Positions 10,345 to 20,748 of a stretch of DNA of 64,000 nucleotides are shown here, piece after piece (positions within the stretch are counted from its first letter, which is position 1; the number at the start of each line of letters is the position of its first letter). This DNA is from Trichosporon coremiiforme (Eukaryota > Basidiomycota > Tremellomycetes > Trichosporonales > Trichosporonaceae), in assembly GCA_039545355.1 (NCBI GenBank), contig BCJJ01000005.1, positions 1 to 64,000 on the forward strand, written 5' to 3'. The position numbers were made by a program, and so were the translations under genes. The notes beneath the pieces were generated by a model. It did no database searches. It was given only the letters and a program-made list of their open reading frames with translations, and had not been told where the DNA came from.

Positions 10345-12355
10345 GGTTGTAGTGCTTGACAAGGGAGAAGCTGCGGTCATTCTCATGTATATATGTCTGT
10401 ATGCTTGGAATCCTTAGTCTACGTCCATGGTAGTTCGAAGTCTATGTACGCCATCACTCCAGCTGCCCTGCGAGAGATAGCCTTCCTTGCCCACTGGTTG
10501 CTAAGCGCTCAAAATGTTTTCCTCGGCGATTCGTCTATTGCTGTGTGTGCTGACTATACTGCCGTGTCATCAGTCCACTGCCAAGCGCTCACCCCCCGGC
10601 AGATGCGATAACGTTTTCCCAAGCATGGCCCCAAGGTCTGCACATTGTGGTTGCCGCCCGCCGGGCACCAGGGCTCTTGATACTCTGATGCCAGCTTCCC
10701 CCAACCCCAATTACTGCCTGCCGTTTACCCCGCCTCCACTATTCTGTGGGGCTCCCACGTTGCCGCTCCAACCTGTTCCATCTTAAGTGGCGAGCCTCAT
10801 GGACAACAAGTCCCCGAGTCTGTTCACGACCTGGTATCACATTGAGAAGATACAGGCACCCGTATGCACTGTAGTGTCGTGCCTGGTTCTGATCAAACGG
10901 CAGATTGCCCCATACTCATACCGCAGAGCGCGTAGCAACGTCCTTTCGCAGTGTTGGCCACCAATGCAGCACAGCAGTGAATTGTTGACGCAAGGACCTT
11001 GGCCAAGGCGAACCCCATACTATTGTGTTGCTCCGGCGTGACCCTCTTAGGGTTGAAGGGGTTAAGGGCGTAGGGAATTAAGGCACGAGCTACATGCGGT
11101 ATTGTATTAACAAAGGCATCACTAATATGCTGTACGAGTCGGGGCAATTTGATAATGCATTGTGGGCTACACATTATTTGTGCCATATCAATGAGCCTCA
11201 AAAGTCGGCCACCACTGCAGGTCATTTCTATGCAATCGCCCTGTAGTGGTGGTAACGGGTTGCCCCACCCCCTCCCCCCCCCGCAGCCAATAGCAAGGCG
11301 GCATAACTTCGTAATTCGGAATCCAATTCAAATACCGACTGGATCGAAAAGCGGCACAGGCACGGCGAGGGTTCTGAGTGTACAAGCAGGAAAGCAGGAC
11401 ATCGCGTAGGAGCGGTGAGATGTGGGTGGCCGATGGATACAAAGACTCTAGACAGATAACGACACCAAACATCATAACCTTCCACGGTGTGGAGGCCGAG
11501 TGGGAAAAGAAACAAAGACAATCGGGCATCGGCAGCAAAGAGATAACGGGAACAGTAGCGTTGGGCGCGGGTTGGTCGACCGGTTATCGAAGGAATGCTT
11601 GATCGCCTGTGCGTTTGCGGGAGGGCGCAGAGGCGTGACGGATGACGAATCCAAGGCAACGCCGCCACGGGGGCCGTTACAAGTGCCTAGGGGTGGGGGG
11701 TGCGATCTGGTGTGGTGGTCGTGAAGGTCGCCGCGCTGGACAGGGGAGCGAGCTCCCCAGGAGAGGGAGAGGGTTCAGATGCACGATGCTCACGGGCATT
11801 GCGGTAGGTGTCGTAGATGCTGCGCATGAGGTCCGCAAAATGCGGGCAGGGATGGGCACTAGGTGACATCGTGCCGGTGTGGGAACGCAGGTCTGGGCGG
11901 CGATGTGGTTTGGCCGGGCTGGTTACGAGTGAAGAGGTCGCGAACAACGAAGTCGACGACGACGCCGGAGATGACATGGGTACTTGTAAGAGCTCTATAC
12001 AGGCACAGAAAGAGTCTACCCCGCGACACCAATTCGAGGGTTTGTGGGTTTAGATGTTGTGGGTGGGACAGAGGAGCCTTCTTAAAGGACATTGGCGCTG
12101 AACGGCATGCTTCCAGCTTCAAAGATGCGTTCGATGGGTGTGAGACATGGTCGCTACAGGGCTTGACCACAAAGAAGCTGGGGAGACTACCGTATCTGTG
12201 TAAGTGTGCGCGTGATCCTATGCCAACGGACGGGACAGTTCCGAGCACCTACGGTAATTCAAGTTTCAGATTCCATTTGCGCCTGCCTACCCGCTGCTTA
12301 GCCCTCGTCTTCGCCCCCACCTCCTCCTCTCCCTCGCTAAGCGCTCAACACAACC

Positions 12356-12450
12356 GCTCGGTGATTTGTGTGCAACTCGGTGATCTGTCTCTGTTCCACG
12401 ATTTGTCTCCCGTTCGGCAATTTGTCTGTTGTTCGGCGATTTCTCGGCTA
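12356..12450. repeat. Degenerate 19-20-bp tandem repeat
   Basis: Five units of a loose consensus CTCGGYGATTTGTCTNNGTT follow one another, beginning just after a CTAAGCGCTCA motif. A single related box occurs at about 10521-10533. The function is unknown; it may be a protein-binding array. Confidence 0.6.
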
Positions 12451-12705
12451 CTGAGAGCTTGAACCCTCGTTGCTTAACCGTAACCACAGGGCGTCTGCTA
12501 AGCGCTCATGAGACCAAACCTGGCCAATATTGTCCGCCCAATATTGAGCCGACCTGAGCCCCAGGCGACCGATCGGTGCGGCAAGAAAATGCGTAACCGC
12601 AAGACAACGAGACCTAACCAAGCCCGGCGCTCAGCGCAGTTGGCAAAGGCCTAGGGAAGCCGTAGCCAGTACTCCGCGCTAAAATACCCACTGGATTGCA
12701 TTGGA

Positions 12706-12711
12706 TATAAA
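12706..12711 (+). promoter_or_regulatory. Probable TATA box of the dehydratase gene
   Basis: GATATAAACT, 81 bp upstream of the ATG at 12792 and correctly oriented. Confidence 0.5.
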
Positions 12712-12791
12712 CTCCCCTCGAGAATAGGTTCGTTTGGCGGGATTGTGTAGTAACCAAGTTTCATTGACATTGTGCTTGAAGACCTGCAATC

Positions 12792-14356
12792 ATGGACATC
12801 TTCAGGAGCCAAACGGAGGCAAAAGGTGCCATTCACTGCATTGAGATGCATACCACAGGTATGTGATCTTACCACAAACCATATGATCGGAGCTGAACTG
12901 TTCTCTAGGCGAGCCATCACGGAGTAAGCTTCGCCAGCCAGGGTGAGCTGAAACTTATTTGAACAGTCATCATACAAGGATTCCCAGACATGCGAGGCAA
13001 CACCTTGTTGGAAAAGCGCCATGATGCAAAAGCTCGTTTGGATGGCGTAAGAAAGCGATTGATGCACGAACCCCGAGGTCACAAAGACATGTATGGTGCC
13101 ATTGTCATCCAAGGTAGGAGTCTTCTCGAAATGTCAAAGGATCTCGCTGAAATGATGTGCAGAGACGGAGCTCACCAAGTCTGGTCAAGCGCACATTGGT
13201 CTGCTCTTCATCAACAATGAAGGGTGGAGCGATAGTAAGTCCGAGCTTTGGTCTCCGACACAGCAAGAATGCTGATCTTGCCTCTCTCTAGTGTGTGGAC
13301 ATGCCAGTGCGTGCGATCGATCACTGTGGACTGGGGCGGTCGCTTATCTGAAACTTTAGCTTTGGCACTCGGACGTCTACTTTTGGATACGCAAGATACC
13401 ACCATCTTTCCCAAGCGCCACGAGTTGAAGCGAGACGAAGTAACAGGCTTGACCACGATCAATCTCCATGTCCCTGCTGGTGTGATCCCTCTTTACGTGC
13501 CGACACTCAAAGATGGAACTGCAGATCCCTCTAGGAACTCATACTTCCGCTCTGTTCTCTCCTTCGCCACTCACTTAGATTTGAAGGTCGAGCTTCCTCC
13601 CTCTCGCCAGTGGCCCCAGCTCAGAGGTCGCACTTCTGTCACTTGCGATATCATATGGGGCGGAGCCTGTACGTGCCATACCATGAACTTTGGACATATC
13701 TGACACTGACAGTCTATGCGCACGTGTTTGCTGAAGAACTCGGGTTTCCCAACGGTCTCAGGGGCGACCTAGCTCCTTTCGACCTGGCTACAAAGCTTCT
13801 CAAAGCAGAGATCGAGGCGTCCCACCCGAACTCTTTCAAGCACCCTATCGACCCAGATCCTCATTCATCAGAACTTTGTGAGCTGATTCTCTGGTTGGGG
13901 ATGGGCTCTGATATGTCTACAGACGGTGTCTGCGTTATGGATCGTAGTCAACCCGGCAAGGATGGCGAAGAGGCTGGCCTGGTATTTTTCGAGAACCAGT
14001 ATGTTGACATGCTGTTTGCCTTGCAAGCTGACGCTTCTCAAAGAAGACTATTCCGCTCGCCGACTGGCACGGCGGTGTGCTCCAGAATTGCACGAGCCTA
14101 TGCTAAGGGAGAGATAAGACTACATCAGTCAAGGTCCTACCATTCACCAGTGTCTCTTGCTGCAAAAGGCCAAGGAGGTGCCTTCAAAGGCACACCGATC
14201 AAAGCTGTCCCATTAAGCGGGGACTCACAGATAGAGGCAGTGGTGGTGCAAACGGAAGGTCGAGGATACTATGTGGGTGTCACCACGTGGACACTGGAAC
14301 CAGACGACGAGATGTCAGCGATGGGATTCAGTGTTGGTCTGCCAGACGAATTTTAG
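12792..14356 (+). CDS. Trans-3-hydroxy-L-proline dehydratase (proline racemase family)
   Basis: Predicted to dehydrate trans-3-hydroxy-L-proline to pyrroline-2-carboxylate. Nine exons splice in frame to about 392 residues. Landmarks are CIEMHTTGEPSRI near 20, LMHEPRGHKDMYGAIV, LLFINNEGWSDMCGHATLAL with the first catalytic Cys at about 102, GGAFYAHVFAEELG and LFRSPTGTAV. Proline racemases and 4-hydroxyproline epimerases have Cys in SPCGTG. Here it is Thr (about 296), the substitution known in the human dehydratase L3HYPDH, so dehydratase is favoured over racemase. One oddity is Phe where the family usually has Asp before RSP. Introns at the MHTTG/EPSR, SD/M, A/T and NQ/R joins are short with good sites. 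The gene is divergent from PhyH and convergent with proline dehydrogenase. Confidence 0.88.
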
Positions 14357-14840
14357 GTAATATTACATGAATCCATGTTTGATTTACAATCTCCACTAAC
14401 ATGCGTGTGCTGTACTGTTGATATCGCGGCATGATACGGACGTCGTGCTGTATTATCTGTGTAACCCCCACATGAATGTGAATCATCCTTAGAATACATA
14501 CTGTACACGACAAGTACAGTGCTGTATACTGTGAGACCTACAGTCTTACCAGCTCAATGTCTGCTGCATGGCAGATAATCGTTAGGAAATGATGCTCACG
14601 GTGAATTTGGTTATATTTTTTATGTTACCAGCTCAGCGAAAGAGGGGCACCAAGTCCGAGGCAAGCGCTCGTGGGTTTCAACAAGCCTGCCATCTTCTAG
14701 CTCCGAGTTCCGCATTGATCATGGGCAGTATTCGGGTTTGTATTCCTGCTCTAAACAGTCCGCGGACGGAGTCGAGGCCAAAATACAAGCATCCTTGGTT
14801 TATACATTCATGTACTCCCTCCGAATCAGCCATCAAAACT
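14357..14840. other. Shared 3' region of dehydratase and proline dehydrogenase
   Basis: Convergent spacer with no gene. A cluster of TACTGTAC, GTACAGTG and TATACTGTG palindrome-like motifs lies at about 14497-14535. Confidence 0.55.
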
Positions 14841-16918
14841 TCACATGAAAGGTATATAGCGTCTCATGAGTTCACGGCCAACCCGGCGTCTCTCTGTGCT
14901 TGCTCCGCCACGTCCCTCCATGACAGTTTTGTTTTCAACCGCTCGTCGCGACAGATTTGGTAAAGCGTGTTCCAAGGTACCATAGTTGGAGGACTATCAA
15001 GTACCAGTCAGCACCTGTCATTCTTCCGAGTGAACAGTCACACACCTTGCAAACTATCGGTAGTCCATTTTCACATTTGATCGAGTTCGCCAGTCGATTT
15101 GTCAGATTATCCTTCATACCTATGCTGATCAGAATACGTACGAGCGCTCGCTCGCGAACGGATAGCCAACCTACCTAGAAGCTGGGCAAACGCGATGCGG
15201 TTGGCAACAAACGGAGTCAACATCATGACCCCATCCGCTTGCTTCTTCCCCAATCCAAGCTTATCCACCAGTGCCACAGCCTTATCCACGCTAACTTCGT
15301 TGTGAGTTGCCAAGATGACCGCAACATCAGGCTTCGAAGGGTCTTGCAATCGATCTCGGATGGCGGTTAAAGCAAGCTCGACACCCAGATCGTATGACTG
15401 ATCGGATTCGGCCTTTGAAGACCATACCGGTGTAGGCCCCGTCCGGACTTGTTTAATCCACTCAAGGTTTTCGTTAGGATGATACGCCCCTGCTCCGAGT
15501 GAGTTACAGTATATACGCACGTCATTGAAGAAAGACCGACCCACCTCGAACTTGCTTGAAGATCAATTTGTAGCCACCCTGTTTGGCTCGTTCGATTTGA
15601 GTCTGAAGGAAATATGGGTGCCTATACCCAATTAGCGCGCTGCGAACCATGTACCGAAGCGGCATACCTTCTCAAGTAGGCCTGGAAGGTTCCACAAACT
15701 ACAGGAGATCCTTTGCCAGAGTTGAACTCTCGCATCAAGCGCTCTGTTATCGTGTCCATTGCCGGTTGGTAGCTGTAACGAGGTCAGTTAGGCGTACAGC
15801 GCGTTAAGATTCAATTCTCACCAAGCCTGTTCTGCATCCAAGATAATCCTCACGCCATATTGCTGGCCTCGAATCGCGCATTGCCTCAGTGTTTGGTAGA
15901 GCCCTTCTAGGGTCTCACGATCCTGCTTGTATCAGGCATTGCTCTGCGTACTGTATTTGTCATACGACTCACAGTTGAGGAGACGGAAGGTCCAAGCATA
16001 TTCTCAAAATCGCCGTCTGCAACGACACCTGGAAACGGCGTTGTCTTATCTTGGCGTTTCTCAACGATAGTATCAGAAGCTCTCTTCAATGCCTCTGAAT
16101 CCGTTAACAGAGCTGTCAACTTGATTCTCGCCCAACATCGCGTGTCCCCATTCACAACATCTTCCGGAGTAGCACATTTGATTCCAAACTGTCCCACTTC
16201 ACTGATGGAATGAAATGTTTCTGCGACTGTTGAGGCGACTTGTCCTAGTGTTTGAATAGCGTGATCCTCCGTCTCAACGTTGAAGCCAGCGAGGCAGCCT
16301 ATGTGCTCGCGGCGCAAGGGGGTCCATACCCGTTGAGCGCTTTCGCTGGCGGTTTCACCAGCAAAAAACTGCCATCCATCAGACGAGTCCACGCTATGTA
16401 TATGAAATGCGAGACGACTGACCTGCGCAAAGAATGTCCGTCTTGCAAATCCGTCGACAAACAGTGAAACGATTGGTACCGACCGTAAGAACTTGAATAA
16501 CGGCTCGCTGATATCGATAAGTCGAGAAGATGAGCAAAAAGCATAGACCCTGAATGTCAGCTCAACCTCTCCTGGCGTTCCGATCAAGTACTTACGTCCA
16601 AGACCTGATAAGCTGGCTAGTCGGAGTGCGCCTCAATACCTCCTTATCTCCGGGATCATGTCGATCAAGTATAGGATCATCATCGTAGGAATTGACCCAT
16701 GCCGTGACACCCATTGCGATCACCAAGGATGCCGCCCCCCCGACGACGAGTTTGTGCTCTGGGGCCGCAGATCGCCATCTAGCCCGCAAGAACTGTATTC
16801 TCGATGGCGCAACAGTAGACGAACGAGTTGAGTGGGTTGATCGCCGAATGGCCAGTTGGCACGCTTGAGGAAGGCTACGAAAGGCTGCCGTACCTGCGTT
16901 AGGACGCAAAGGCGACAT
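14841..16918 (-). CDS. PUT1: Proline dehydrogenase (proline oxidase), mitochondrial
   Basis: FAD enzyme of the mitochondrial inner membrane that oxidises L-proline to pyrroline-5-carboxylate. Starting at 16918, MSPLRPNAG leads into an Arg/Ser-rich presequence and a hydrophobic GGAASLVIAMGVTAWV segment. Family landmarks follow: VYAFCSSSRLIDISEPLF, FVDGFARRTFFAQFFAGE, LAGFNVETED, YGVRIILDAEQAW, GYKLIFKQVRGAY, AVILATHNEVS and LPNLSRRAVENKTVMEG with the substrate-binding Arg pair. The stop TGA is at 14841-14843. About eight exons with short introns join in frame, and no lesion was found. An upstream in-frame ATG at 17002 is less likely. It is convergent with the hydroxyproline dehydratase and divergent from RidA copy 2. 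As PUT1 is normally a core gene, this may be an extra copy tied to the cluster. Confidence 0.9.
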
Positions 16919-17228
16919 GCTGCCTATTGTGTGTTGGGATGCTGAACGTCCAAGACCCTCAAGTTCCGCGATGATGTACTGTACGATATGTAGTTGAAAC
17001 AATCCAAAGTGAGCGCCTCCTGATCCAAGATGATGCTACATGCTAGCCGCTGACAACTTTCGCTAGCCGCTGGGGATTTCATGTTCGGTATCTCGGCATC
17101 GCCCAATAGGAATGGATGATACATTCCGGATGCAGCGAGTGCGCTTGGCTGTACGTCAGTGAGAATACAGTAGTTTAAATACCGAAACACGTCTCACCAT
17201 CCGTATCGCTCGGATCATAATACGCACA
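16919..17228. promoter_or_regulatory. Divergent promoter between PUT1 and RidA copy 2
   Basis: A 310-bp head-to-head spacer, so the two genes may be co-regulated. It holds a TGTACTGTACG motif near 16976-16985 and a TTTAAATA element near 17174. No known activator site was identified with confidence. Confidence 0.55.
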
Positions 17229-17745
17229 ATGAGCAAGAGGATCATTTTTTCGGACGCATACCCAAAGAAGGCTCAACTGTCACCGGCCGTCTGCGTTGAG
17301 AAAGGTTCTACCATTTATTGTTCTGGACAAATTGGCCAGGGAGATATCAAAGCTGCGACTGTGAGTTTGTAACCAGCCAGGCGTTAATCGCAGAGATTTT
17401 ACTAACTCCCAGGCGGATAGTCTGCGTAGACTTCGAGATGTTCTGAGGTTAGGGGGGTCTGATCTGGACAAGGTGGTGAAGTTCAATATCTTCCTAACGG
17501 ATATGAGCAATTATGATTGTACGTCTCTCTGTCATCGTGCAGTGACCTGTGCTGAAACTTCAAACAGCAATGAACGAGGTGTTCAACTCCGTGAGTACAG
17601 TGTCTGTATTATGGCAGAACATGACTGACAATACCACTAGACAGTAGCAGATCCCAAGCCAGCCAGGACTTGCGTGCAGGTCGTTAACCTTCCTGGACCA
17701 TCTGATGCTGTGATAGAGATTGAGTGCATTGCGTTGGTCGCCTAA
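17229..17745 (+). CDS. RidA/YjgF/UK114-family protein, copy 2
   Basis: About 122 residues, the usual size for an enamine/imine deaminase subunit (trimer in the family). The start ATG at 17229 gives MSKRIIFSDAYPKKAQLSP, followed by STIYCSGQIGQGDI, LRRLRDVLRLGGSDLDKVV, FNIFLTDMSNYDSMNEVFNS and DPKPARTCVQVVNLPGPSDAVIE with the conserved Arg. Three introns (first 17361-17412) all keep frame; the stop is TAA at 17743-17745. The gene is intact. It shares a divergent promoter with PUT1 and lies tail-to-tail with the aldehyde dehydrogenase. In this setting it could clear or hydrolyse cyclic imines such as pyrroline carboxylates. It differs from copy 1 in the N-terminal half, so the two are not a recent duplication. 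Confidence 0.87.
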
Positions 17746-18313
17746 GATCAGAGTTTGTACAGTATATCGTCACAGTCCGAACACAGTGGTTGAGCATTAC
17801 GCCATCATGCCACGACATTGTGACTGCTGCAGTAGGACTTAGGCTGTGTGAAGGATTTGTCAAAGCCTGCTACCTACCATTGACTGCGGCCTGCAAGGGT
17901 GCTGCGCCATGGGAAAGTTGGGAATCTCCGAACCTTTGATTTAAGTGTAGTGGTAGATGGTCTGGGTGGATATTGCGGAACCGATGACAAATCTTGTAAA
18001 GTACAGTATGTGGACAAAGTGTGCACATTTGTCTCTGTACGGTATACTGCTGCCCAGCGGGGTTACCTAGCTTCGCCATGTTTGATCCAGTCTTTCGATG
18101 CATAATTGGCTCTCAACATCCTGGTCTTCAAAACAGGTCGCTCATTCAGGGGACCAAAATGCTGCATGCATTCATGTTGTTGCAATCATAAACGATCTGG
18201 ATTCACCCGTCATAAACTGAGAATGCATGTACTGTACTGTACTGTATACTCCGTACTCCTTTGATCATCCGTTCTCGCGTGGGAATCACAATGTACGGAA
18301 ATCAGAGCCTAGC
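17746..18313. other. 3' spacer between RidA copy 2 and aldehyde dehydrogenase
   Basis: No gene seen. TACTGTAC-type motifs are dense: near 17758, 18001, 18036 and a perfect run at 18228-18246 close to the 3' end of the aldehyde dehydrogenase. Confidence 0.5.
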
Positions 18314-19979
18314 CTAAGGAGCAATTTTGATGGCCGCAACTCGCACCACACAATAGTCTTCCAATCCATACTTGTATCCTCCTTCTTTGCCGAGACCGCT
18401 GTCTTTAATGCCGCCGAACGGGACCTCGACAGATGAAGCGCTACCAGAGTTAATCGCGACTTGTCCAGCTTTGAACTTGTCAAAGCATCGAAGAGCGCGG
18501 GATAAGTTTTGGGTCCAGACGTAGTTTGTCAGACCCATGTCCGTGTTATTAATGCGCTGAACGACCTGTTTGAGTGTTAGCGCGCTACCTTTGTCTCTGG
18601 AAATCGGGAAATTCCCAACTCACCTCCTCCTCGGTGTCAAACCGGTACAGCGAACAGATCGGGGCGAAGATCTCGTTTTGATGAACCAGCGCATCATTGT
18701 CCACCCCTACTAACAGAGTCGGTTCGAAGTGGAACCCATCCCCGACCCTCTTTCCCCCCATAACAACCTTCCCCCCATGCTGCTCAGCATCTTTGACCAG
18801 ATCCACACACCGCTCGGCGGCTCTCGATGTGGCTAGCGGTCCAAATGTAGTATCCGGGTCCAGCCCATGCCCAAGCCTGAGTTTGGAGATATGTTCTTGA
18901 ACCAGCTTGGTGAACTTTTCAAACACTCTACTCTGGACAAATACTCGATTCGCAGCCACGCAGACTTGTCCGGCGTTTCGGAATTTATTGGCAACTAGTC
19001 GGGCGGCACACTCTTCGAGATCGGCATCATCGAAGATCACCCATCCGCCATTCCCGCCCAGCTCCAGTGTGACTTTCTTCAACTGAGGTGCGCATAGCTG
19101 AGAAATGACCCTGCCGACCTAGGACATCAGTCAGCATTTGATACCTCAGGCTGAAAATCCAGTCACCTACCCTTGTGCTTCCTGTGAAACTGATCTTCTT
19201 CAATCTTGAATCCTCACACATCGTTTTGCCGACTTCCGGCGTGGTCCTTTCGCTCGACGTAACGATGTTCACAACACCGTCAGCATACCCGGCCCGTTTC
19301 GCAATCAGGCCAAGAGCGGCCGTCGAGAACGGCGTTTCGGGCGAAGGCTTGAGTACGGCAGTACATCCACTTGCAAGAGCGGAAATCATTTTGCGATAGG
19401 CCAGTTCGAGGGGAAAGTTCCACGCACACATCAGGCCAACGGGTCCGACGGGTTCTCGCACTGTCAAATATCGCATGTTGGGGTTGTCGAGGCCTTTAAT
19501 TGCTTCACCTTGTAATCTCTCGCACTCGCCAATGGTAAACCATGAGCAGTCGGCTAAGGGAAATATCAGTACATCATCCGCACAGCAATCTTGCACGGCA
19601 ATCTTGCAAAGAGCGGATTGCTTGACATACCGCAGAAGTCCACTTCTCCCTTCGCTTCGCTTAATGGTTTACCGGATTCCATAGCCATAATCATAGCCAG
19701 GTCGCCCTTCGCTTTCTCAAACTCGTTGTGCAAGTTCATGAGCAGCTTGGCCCTTTCGCGCGCCGTCAAAGCCGAGAATGCCGGAAAGGCGTCATCTGCA
19801 GCCTTGATGGCTAGTTGAGTGTCGTCTACATCCATTTCCGTTTCGCGTCTCCATTCTCGACCGGTGGATGGGTCGTCGACGGGGAAGTCACGCCCTGATG
19901 AGGCAATGTACGTTTGGCCATTTATCCAACCTCCTTTGAACAATAGGGCGGGGTCTGATAGCTGAAAGTTGTGGGCCAT
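18314..19979 (-). CDS. Aldehyde dehydrogenase, succinate-semialdehyde type
   Basis: NAD(P)-dependent aldehyde dehydrogenase. The start MAHNFQLSDPALLFKGGWING at 19979 is followed by ALTARERAKLLMNLHNEFE, MAMESGKPLSEAKGEVDF, GPVGLMCAWNFPLELAYRK, LKPSPETPFS, ISFTGSTRVG, VTLELGGNGG (general-base Glu), FRNAGQVCVAANR (nucleophile Cys), EIFAPICSLYRF and VEVPFGGIKDSGLGKEGG. It ends in AIKIAP with TAG at 18314-18316. Four exons or so join in frame and no lesion was found. It most resembles GabD/UGA2 enzymes, which act on succinate or 2-oxoglutarate semialdehyde. In hydroxyproline pathways a 2-oxoglutarate-semialdehyde dehydrogenase is a known step, so that substrate is plausible here. It does not look like the longer P5C dehydrogenase. 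Confidence 0.9.
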
Positions 19980-20369
19980 CGTGAAATACAAGCTTGGCGA
20001 AAGACTTGGGGAGGAAGACTTGACACAACACAATTTATGGATTTGAGACCATGAACACACAGTATATATGACCAGGAGTGAATGGAACAATGTGGACCGT
20101 CGAGACAGGCGTTATCGGTCAACTCCGTTGACAGTAGCCGCTGGCGGTTCAGTAATGTTGCCCACTAAGCGACTAAGCGCCCAGTGTCGCTCAAAGTACA
20201 TACAGTGTATTTGATCCCTTTGATAAGCTACGACATAATGCGCAATTGATGGTGGAATGCAAGTCAGTAGGCGACCCCCCCCCCATCGATCCCAGTTAAG
20301 AACACGACTAGAATCGACTGAGAGCCCAGCAGCACGAACAAAACGGAAACCGTCCCAACCTGAAGACCA
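19980..20369. promoter_or_regulatory. Divergent promoter of aldehyde dehydrogenase and YCII genes
   Basis: A 390-bp head-to-head spacer. A TATATAT element at 20063-20069 sits 84 bp upstream of the aldehyde dehydrogenase ATG. A CTAAGCGACTAAGCGCCCAG block near 20166 resembles the recurrent AAGCGCTCA motif. Confidence 0.5.
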
Positions 20370-20748
20370 ATGCCGCTATTTCTTTGTCAAGCATACGACC
20401 GCCCTAATGTCGCAGAGAAACGAGACGAAATACATGACAGCCACGCAAAGGTAACAAAAGGCGACAGAGAGGCCGGGCGATCAGGTATGTACTGTAGGCT
20501 TTAACACTCGTCATGGTCAATGTCTGATTAGACCTATAGTGATCGGTCGAACAATGCTGGACGAATCGAAGAGAGTGGTAGGCTCAGCTATGATTTACCG
20601 ATTTCCAACGATCGAAGAAGCTTGGGCGAGATTGCGCAAGGACATCTATTATACGCAAGGTGTTTGGAATCCAGACAGGTGTTTTATCACTCAACTGGGG
20701 GAGGCGCCGAACAATGAGACTCTAGTGGTGGTAGATAAGCGACCTTGA
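20370..20748 (+). CDS. YCII-domain protein
   Basis: A small dimeric alpha-beta barrel protein of about 107 residues. MPLFLCQAYDRPNVAEKRDE resembles the YCII start, then TMLDESKRVVGSAMIY, FPTIEEAWARLRKDIYYTQGVW and a short tail ending VVVDKRP. One intron, 20485-20539 (GTATGT...TATAG), joins RS to VIGRT in frame. The stop is TGA at 20746-20748. YCII relatives include muconolactone isomerase-like and chlorohydrolase-like proteins, but most have no known reaction. It is divergent from the aldehyde dehydrogenase, so a role in the same pathway is inferred from position only. Confidence 0.8.

Larger units (their letters stand above)
10345..12791. other. 2.4-kb intergenic region with repeated modules
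   Basis: No recognised gene. Open frames at 11.2-12.3 kb on both strands are low-complexity; a 96-residue minus-strand frame at 11687-11977 (containing HFADLMRSIYDTYRNAREHR) is the only one with a protein-like look. CTAAGCGCTCA-type motifs occur at 10501-10511, 10581-10591, 12337-12347 and 12498-12508, two followed by a CTCGGYGATTYGT box. This region separates the divergent PhyH and dehydratase genes. Confidence 0.5.

Noticed and set aside
11228..12462. Several frames of 100-200 codons on both strands
   Set aside because: Mutually overlapping, low complexity and no family features.
14957..15178. Separate small plus-strand gene inside the proline dehydrogenase region
   Set aside because: It overlaps well-supported PUT1 exons on the other strand.
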